DNA of 64,000 bases from assembly GCF_009455625.1 (NCBI RefSeq), contig NZ_QPEQ01000001.1, positions 1,488,001 through 1,552,000 of the forward strand, read 5' to 3'. This DNA comes from Paraburkholderia bonniea (GTDB taxonomy: Bacteria > Pseudomonadota > Gammaproteobacteria > Burkholderiales > Burkholderiaceae). Under the pieces are notes generated by a model. It made no database searches. It was given only the letters and a program-made list of their open reading frames with translations, and was not told the DNA's origin. A program made the translations under genes and the position numbers. Positions within the stretch are counted from its first letter, which is position 1. Each line of letters starts with the position of its first letter. Below, piece after piece: positions 60,165 through 64,000 of the stretch.

Positions 60165-60945
60165 ACGTGTGGATTTCATCTGGCGTTTATGTGCCACCGG
60201 GGCGAGCTTCGTGGTGTTCGGTTTTTGCGGTGTCCTGTTTTCGGTGCTGATGTTTTTATTTTCCTGGATGTGGCCGCATGCGGCATCACGTCAACGCGTA
60301 GTCACCACAATCATTCATCATTTTTTCCGTGCCTTGGTGGTCGTGCTGAAAAAGCTCGGCGTGATGCAGCTTGAGCTTGAAAATGCCGCCGCATTGCGGA
60401 GTCGCACGCCGATGATTGTGATCGCTAATCATCCAACCTATCTTGATGTGATGCTGCTGTTGTCCCTGATGCCTGCTGCATGTTGCGTGGTTAAGCATGT
60501 GCATTGGCGCAACCCGTGCTTTTGGGGCATCGTGCGTGGGGCTCGGTATGTCAGCAATGCAGGGCCGAACGATCTGGTTGACGCCGCGTCGGAGCGGCTG
60601 CGAGCGGGTTATACGATGATTATTTTCCCGGAAGGAACCCGTAGTCCTGCACCTGACCGGCTTCATGCGTTTTCACGCGGTTTTGCCCACATCGCACTGA
60701 AGGCCGAGGTGCCGATTTTGCCGGTGCTAATCGATTGCACGCCGCCGGCCTTTACCAAACAACAGCGTTGGTACGATGTGCCGTCCCGTCCTTTCCGGTT
60801 TCGCTTAAAAGTACTTAATCCTATTCATCTGACTGGTGTGGCCGACGCCGCTACGCCTGCTGCGATGGCCGCCCGTACCTTGACTCACAGCGTTGAAGCT
60901 CATATCAACCAGCACCTTCTTGCCCATGGATTCTTTAAAACTTGA
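60157..60945 (+). CDS. Lysophospholipid-type acyltransferase
   Basis: Membrane PlsC-family acyltransferase of 262 aa. N-terminal membrane helix (about 12-40), HX4D box NHPTYLD (His92, Asp97), FPEGTRSPAPDR as the second motif. In polyene clusters it is thought to move the acyl chain to a lipid or sugar-lipid. Overlaps both neighbours. Confidence 0.9.
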   Translation: MRRRVDFIWRLCATGASFVVFGFCGVLFSVLMFLFSWMWPHAASRQRVVTTIIHHFFRALVVVLKKLGVMQLELENAAALRSRTPMIVIANHPTYLDVMLLLSLMPAACCVVKHVHWRNPCFWGIVRGARYVSNAGPNDLVDAASERLRAGYTMIIFPEGTRSPAPDRLHAFSRGFAHIALKAEVPILPVLIDCTPPAFTKQQRWYDVPSRPFRFRLKVLNPIHLTGVADAATPAAMAARTLTHSVEAHINQHLLAHGFFKT

Positions 60946-61222
60946 ACTCAAAAAGCTGCTAATCGAAGCGCTTGATCTGGAAGATCTAACGCCAGCAGAG
61001 ATTGATGACGACGCCCCGTTATTTTCGACTGACGGCGTGGGTCTTGATTCGATTGATGCTCTCGAAATCGGCATTGTGCTGCGCAAGCATTATCAGTTGA
61101 CGGTTGAAGCAAACGGCGAACGCACGCGTGAGCATTTCCGCTCAATCAATACGCTGGCGGCGTTGATTGAGACTCAGCGAGGCACGGCAGTGAGTGCCGC
61201 CGCAATGACTAAAACAGACTAA
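60926..61222 (+). CDS. Acyl carrier protein 1
   Basis: 98 aa ACP; phosphopantetheine Ser42 in GLDSIDALE. ATG 60926 lies inside the acyltransferase end. The C-terminus has an extra Thr/Ala tail. First of two tandem carriers, as in aryl polyene loci. Confidence 0.92.
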   Translation: MDSLKLELKKLLIEALDLEDLTPAEIDDDAPLFSTDGVGLDSIDALEIGIVLRKHYQLTVEANGERTREHFRSINTLAALIETQRGTAVSAAAMTKTD

Positions 61223-61238
61223 AGACAAGGAGCCAATC

Positions 61239-61490
61239 TTGACTGAGGACGAAATTCTCAAGCACATCCGGGTGTTATTCGAGGACAACTTTGGTATCGA
61301 GCCTGCCCGGGTCACGCCGCAGGCGAACCTTTATGAGGATCTTGATCTTGACAGCATTGATGCCGTTGATTTGGCGATCAAGTTGCAGGAGCTGACCGGC
61401 CGCCGGATCAAGCCTGATGAGTTCAAGACTGTGCGAACGGTGGGCGATGTGATGGCTGCGGTCGAATCATTGCTCTCGGCCCAGAATTAA
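61239..61490 (+). CDS. Acyl carrier protein 2 (TTG start)
   Basis: 83 aa ACP with Ser39 in DLDSIDAVDLA. TTG 61239 is preceded by AAGGAG six bases upstream and gives the standard N-terminus TEDEILKHIRVLFED; no ATG is available. Stop overlaps the next ATG. Confidence 0.92.
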   Translation: MTEDEILKHIRVLFEDNFGIEPARVTPQANLYEDLDLDSIDAVDLAIKLQELTGRRIKPDEFKTVRTVGDVMAAVESLLSAQN

Positions 61491-62191
61491 TGGCATCGAG
61501 GCCTTCCCGGAGGCATCGGCAAGTAACGGGTAACGCAGCTGTTGAGCCGCAGTCAGCGCCAGCGCCAGCGCAGCGAACACGTATCGGTGGGATGACGTCT
61601 GCGGTGGTATCGGCTCTTGGACAACTTGCGCTGGCGCTGGCTTATCCCGCCACGATCCTGGCTGCATGGTTCTGGGACGCGCCACGGTTGAGCGGTGCGT
61701 TGCTGCTCGTGCTGTTGTGGTTGCAACGCTGGCTGGGCCGTGGCGTTATCGCGCGTTCGCTGCGCCAGCTTACGGCGCTCGATGGATGCGTGGCACTGGC
61801 GCTCAGCGCGTGTTCGATCACGCTCATGCTGAGCGGCAGCGAACTATTGCTGCGGCTGTATCCCGCGTTCATCAATCTTGGCTTGCTGGTGGCGTTTGGT
61901 GCGACCTTGTTCCGGGGCCCGCCGATGATCGAAAAATTCGCCCGGCTTGGCCGGCCGCAACTGGATGCACGTGGCATGCGCCATACGTTGTGGGTCACGC
62001 GGGTCTGGTGTGTGTTCTTTGCGCTGAATGCGGTGTTTTCTGCTTACACCGCGTTGCACTGGAGCCGTGCTGCCTGGTCGCTCTATAACGGCGCAATCGT
62101 CTATGGCTTGATCGGCCTGCTGATGTTGGGCGAAATTGTCTGGCGCTATCTCGTTGTGCTGCCACGTGCGGTGCGCGTGGAGTCCCTATGA
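61490..62191 (+). CDS. Polyene-cluster membrane protein (COG4648-like)
   Basis: 233 aa with a basic 35-residue N-terminus and about six hydrophobic segments. EKFARLGRPQLDARGMRHTL and WVTRVWCVFFALNA resemble the uncharacterised COG4648 membrane proteins of these clusters. Function unknown. Overlaps the ligase gene by 4 bp. Confidence 0.8.
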   Translation: MASRPSRRHRQVTGNAAVEPQSAPAPAQRTRIGGMTSAVVSALGQLALALAYPATILAAWFWDAPRLSGALLLVLLWLQRWLGRGVIARSLRQLTALDGCVALALSACSITLMLSGSELLLRLYPAFINLGLLVAFGATLFRGPPMIEKFARLGRPQLDARGMRHTLWVTRVWCVFFALNAVFSAYTALHWSRAAWSLYNGAIVYGLIGLLMLGEIVWRYLVVLPRAVRVESL

Positions 62192-63945
62192 TTGCGTTGT
62201 CTGATGTTCTTTTAAATCATTCGCAGTGCAACTTTCCTGTGTGCCGCGATGGTGCGCTGACGTTTGATCGCAACGCCTTTCTCGAACGCGTCGCGGTGCT
62301 TGCGGCTGGGTTGCGCGACACGACGCCCCAGCGCTATGCGCTGTGCCTTGACGATCCTTTCGATTTTGCCTGCGCGCTATTTGCGCTCTTTGCATGCGGC
62401 AAGCAGCCGGTGTTGCCCGCTTCGGCATCGCCGGCTTATCTGGCCGTGTTGCAAGAGAGCCTTGGAGCCTTCGAGGCGGTTATCACGGATGCCAGCTTGC
62501 CGCTGTTTTGCCCGAATGCTGGGCGCGATGCGTTGCCTATTGAGGTGAGGTCGTTCGGGGCGATTGATGCGAGGGCTCAGCTCACGCTCTATACCTCGGG
62601 CAGTAGTGGCACACCGAAGCCGGTTAGCAAGACGCTTGCCCAGCTCGATGCCGAGGTGCGCATGCTCGAAGCGCAATGGGGTGGGTTGATGGGCGATGCC
62701 GTCGTGCTGGGCTGTGTGCCGCATCACCATATTTACGGCTTGTTGTTTCGTCTGTTGTGGCCGCTGGCCGCAGGACGGCCGTTTGATCGCGCGCTGTGTG
62801 TCGAGCCGCAACAAGTGGGCGCGCGTCTTGCCGATTGTGGCGCGGGCGTGGTCGTTGCGACGCCTGCTCAACTGGCACGCTGGCCATTGGCGAGTGGTTT
62901 TGCGGCATGGCCGCACGCGCCGCGCGCGTTCTTTTCGTCGGGTGGGCCGCTCGCGGCGGATACCGCGCAGATTTATCACGCACGCTTTAAGGCGGCTCCG
63001 TTTGAAATATTCGGCAGCACTGAAACCGGAGGAATCGCCTGGCGCCGGCAGGATCTGGCGCAGGCGTGGCAATTGCTGCCGGGCGTAAGCGCAGAGCAGG
63101 GCGAACATGGCGCGTTGCGGGTCCGCTCGCCGCATCTGGCGCATGAGAGCTGGCATGGCACCGACGACGCGGTGACGTTCGACGACGACGGCCGCTTTCA
63201 TCTGACGGGGCGTCTGGACCGGGTCATCAAGCTGGAGGGTAAGCGCGTGTCGTTGCCCGAGCTGGAGGGCCGCCTGACGTTGCATCCTTATGTGGCTCAT
63301 GCGGCCATTGCACCGCTTGCTCCAGTGACGTCGCGGGCCTCATCTGAGCGGTTGGAGAGCGTCACACGGCAGCGCGTGGGGGCCATTGTTGTGCTGAGCG
63401 CTGAGGGCAATGCCGCATTGCTGGCAGACGGCCGTGTTGCGCTGAGCCGAATTTTGCGGCGTCATTTGGCGGGCTATTTTGATCACGTGGTGTTGCCACG
63501 TCATTGGCGCTTTCTTCTGGCGCTGCCGCTGGACGCGCGCGGCAAGCTCCCGGCGAGCTTGGTCGCCGGGGCATTTGTCACGCGGGCGGATGGCATTGAT
63601 CTGCTCTCGGTGTGCCGCTCGGCGCACACGCTGCGTCTGGAGCTGCGGGTGCCGGCTGATCTGGTGCATTTCGCGGGACATTTTCCTGAGCTGCCGATTT
63701 TGCCTGGCGTGGTCCAGCTTGACTGGATGATGCGGCTGGCCAGCGAATACTTCGATGAGGTGCATCAGCTTGCCGCGATTGAGCGGCTGAAATTCATGGC
63801 GCCCGTGTTTCCGGGGGCGCGCCTCACGCTTCAGCTCGAACACGATCCGCTGCGCCAGCAAGTGTCTTTTGTCTACCAGGCGGGTCATGGCTCGCAGGCG
63901 CGGGATTGTGCGTCGGGCGTGGTGCTTTACCGGAGCCGGGTATGA
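62188..63945 (+). CDS. Acyl/aryl-AMP ligase fused to hotdog dehydratase (ApeH-ApeI type)
   Basis: 585 aa. Adenylation domain (about 1-460) with P-loop LYTSGSSGTPKPVSK, IFGSTETGG and GRLDRVIKLEGKRVS. It lacks part of the usual C-terminal lid. From about residue 475 a FabA/FabZ-like hotdog follows with HFAGHFPELPILPGVVQLDW, holding the catalytic His. In some aryl polyene loci these are separate genes; here they are one chain. Likely activates a hydroxybenzoate-type starter and dehydrates extender units. Confidence 0.88.
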   Translation: MIALSDVLLNHSQCNFPVCRDGALTFDRNAFLERVAVLAAGLRDTTPQRYALCLDDPFDFACALFALFACGKQPVLPASASPAYLAVLQESLGAFEAVITDASLPLFCPNAGRDALPIEVRSFGAIDARAQLTLYTSGSSGTPKPVSKTLAQLDAEVRMLEAQWGGLMGDAVVLGCVPHHHIYGLLFRLLWPLAAGRPFDRALCVEPQQVGARLADCGAGVVVATPAQLARWPLASGFAAWPHAPRAFFSSGGPLAADTAQIYHARFKAAPFEIFGSTETGGIAWRRQDLAQAWQLLPGVSAEQGEHGALRVRSPHLAHESWHGTDDAVTFDDDGRFHLTGRLDRVIKLEGKRVSLPELEGRLTLHPYVAHAAIAPLAPVTSRASSERLESVTRQRVGAIVVLSAEGNAALLADGRVALSRILRRHLAGYFDHVVLPRHWRFLLALPLDARGKLPASLVAGAFVTRADGIDLLSVCRSAHTLRLELRVPADLVHFAGHFPELPILPGVVQLDWMMRLASEYFDEVHQLAAIERLKFMAPVFPGARLTLQLEHDPLRQQVSFVYQAGHGSQARDCASGVVLYRSRV

Positions 63946-64000
63946 GTTTTTCGGTGTGTCTCGTGATTCCGATTTACAACCACAAGGAAGCGATCACTGA
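63942..64000 (+). CDS. Glycosyltransferase family 2 (start only)
   Basis: ATG 63942 overlaps the ligase stop (ATGA). The 19 codons visible read SFSVCLVIPIYNHKEAIT, the N-terminal beta strand of GT2 enzymes. Continues beyond the window. A GT2 occurs at this place in aryl polyene clusters. Confidence 0.75.
   Translation, partial: MSFSVCLVIPIYNHKEAIT

Overview
The window reads as a chromosomal segment of a Burkholderiaceae bacterium of the Burkholderia/Paraburkholderia type. The basis is high-GC coding DNA, the conserved order thrS-infC-rpmI-rplT-pheS-pheT-ihfA-merR, a second long Hfq, DUF2968 and DUF3613 proteins, and a Tad locus with a sigma-54 regulator. The species is not resolved. No insertion sequence, prophage or CRISPR array was seen.

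Layout. (1) 1-1240, minus: a truncated Gly/Ser-rich, collagen-like lipoprotein, followed by a 1.1 kb AT-rich gap. (2) 2401-16797: a full Tad (tight adherence) locus: Flp pilin, prepilin peptidase, TadE, CpaB, CpaC, CpaE, CpaF, TadB, TadC, TadD, a DUF3613 protein with a long Gln/Ala repeat, TadG, a sigma-54 activator with a degenerate receiver, and a DUF2968 protein. cpaE carries an apparent one-base frameshift. (3) 16900-31000: long Hfq, fosmidomycin-type MFS exporter, an AaeXAB-like efflux operon with its own outer-membrane channel and a divergent LysR regulator, phosphoesterase, FAD-linked dehydrogenase, WrbA, YihY. (4) 30769-39267: a metY-like sulfhydrylase operon, CBS protein, MFS-acyltransferase fusion, chorismate synthase, TPR/GT9-like protein. 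(5) 39295-47325: frameshifted methyltransferase, ETF-ubiquinone oxidoreductase, SDR, thioesterase, PAS-LuxR regulator, scoAB CoA transferase, hydrolase, RidA. (6) 47378-58087: relA, tRNA-Val(GAC) and the thrS-to-merR translation block. (7) 58337-64000: a decayed polysaccharide deacetylase followed by the first half of an aryl-polyene-type fatty-acid/polyketide cluster that runs off the right edge.

How the parts work together. The Tad genes would make a type IVc pilus: CpaA cleaves Flp and TadE, CpaF/TadB/TadC polymerise from the inner membrane, CpaC forms the outer-membrane pore with CpaB and TadD, and CpaE would localise the machine. The sigma-54 activator is a plausible regulator of the locus. 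The aryl-polyene-type genes supply carrier proteins, a ketosynthase-like factor, a ligase-dehydratase fusion and acyl/glycosyl transferases.

Main points for a second look: two independent frameshifts, both explained by loss of one G in a run of five; several short tandem repeats, some in coding and some in intergenic DNA; a clean palindrome at the divergent efflux/LysR promoter; an ATC start in infC; and the eroded deacetylase beside the polyene cluster. No wholly new system could be shown. The least explained parts are the repeat-bearing DUF3613 protein, the small ORF after cpaC, and the Gly-rich lipoprotein and pilin tail beside the Tad locus.
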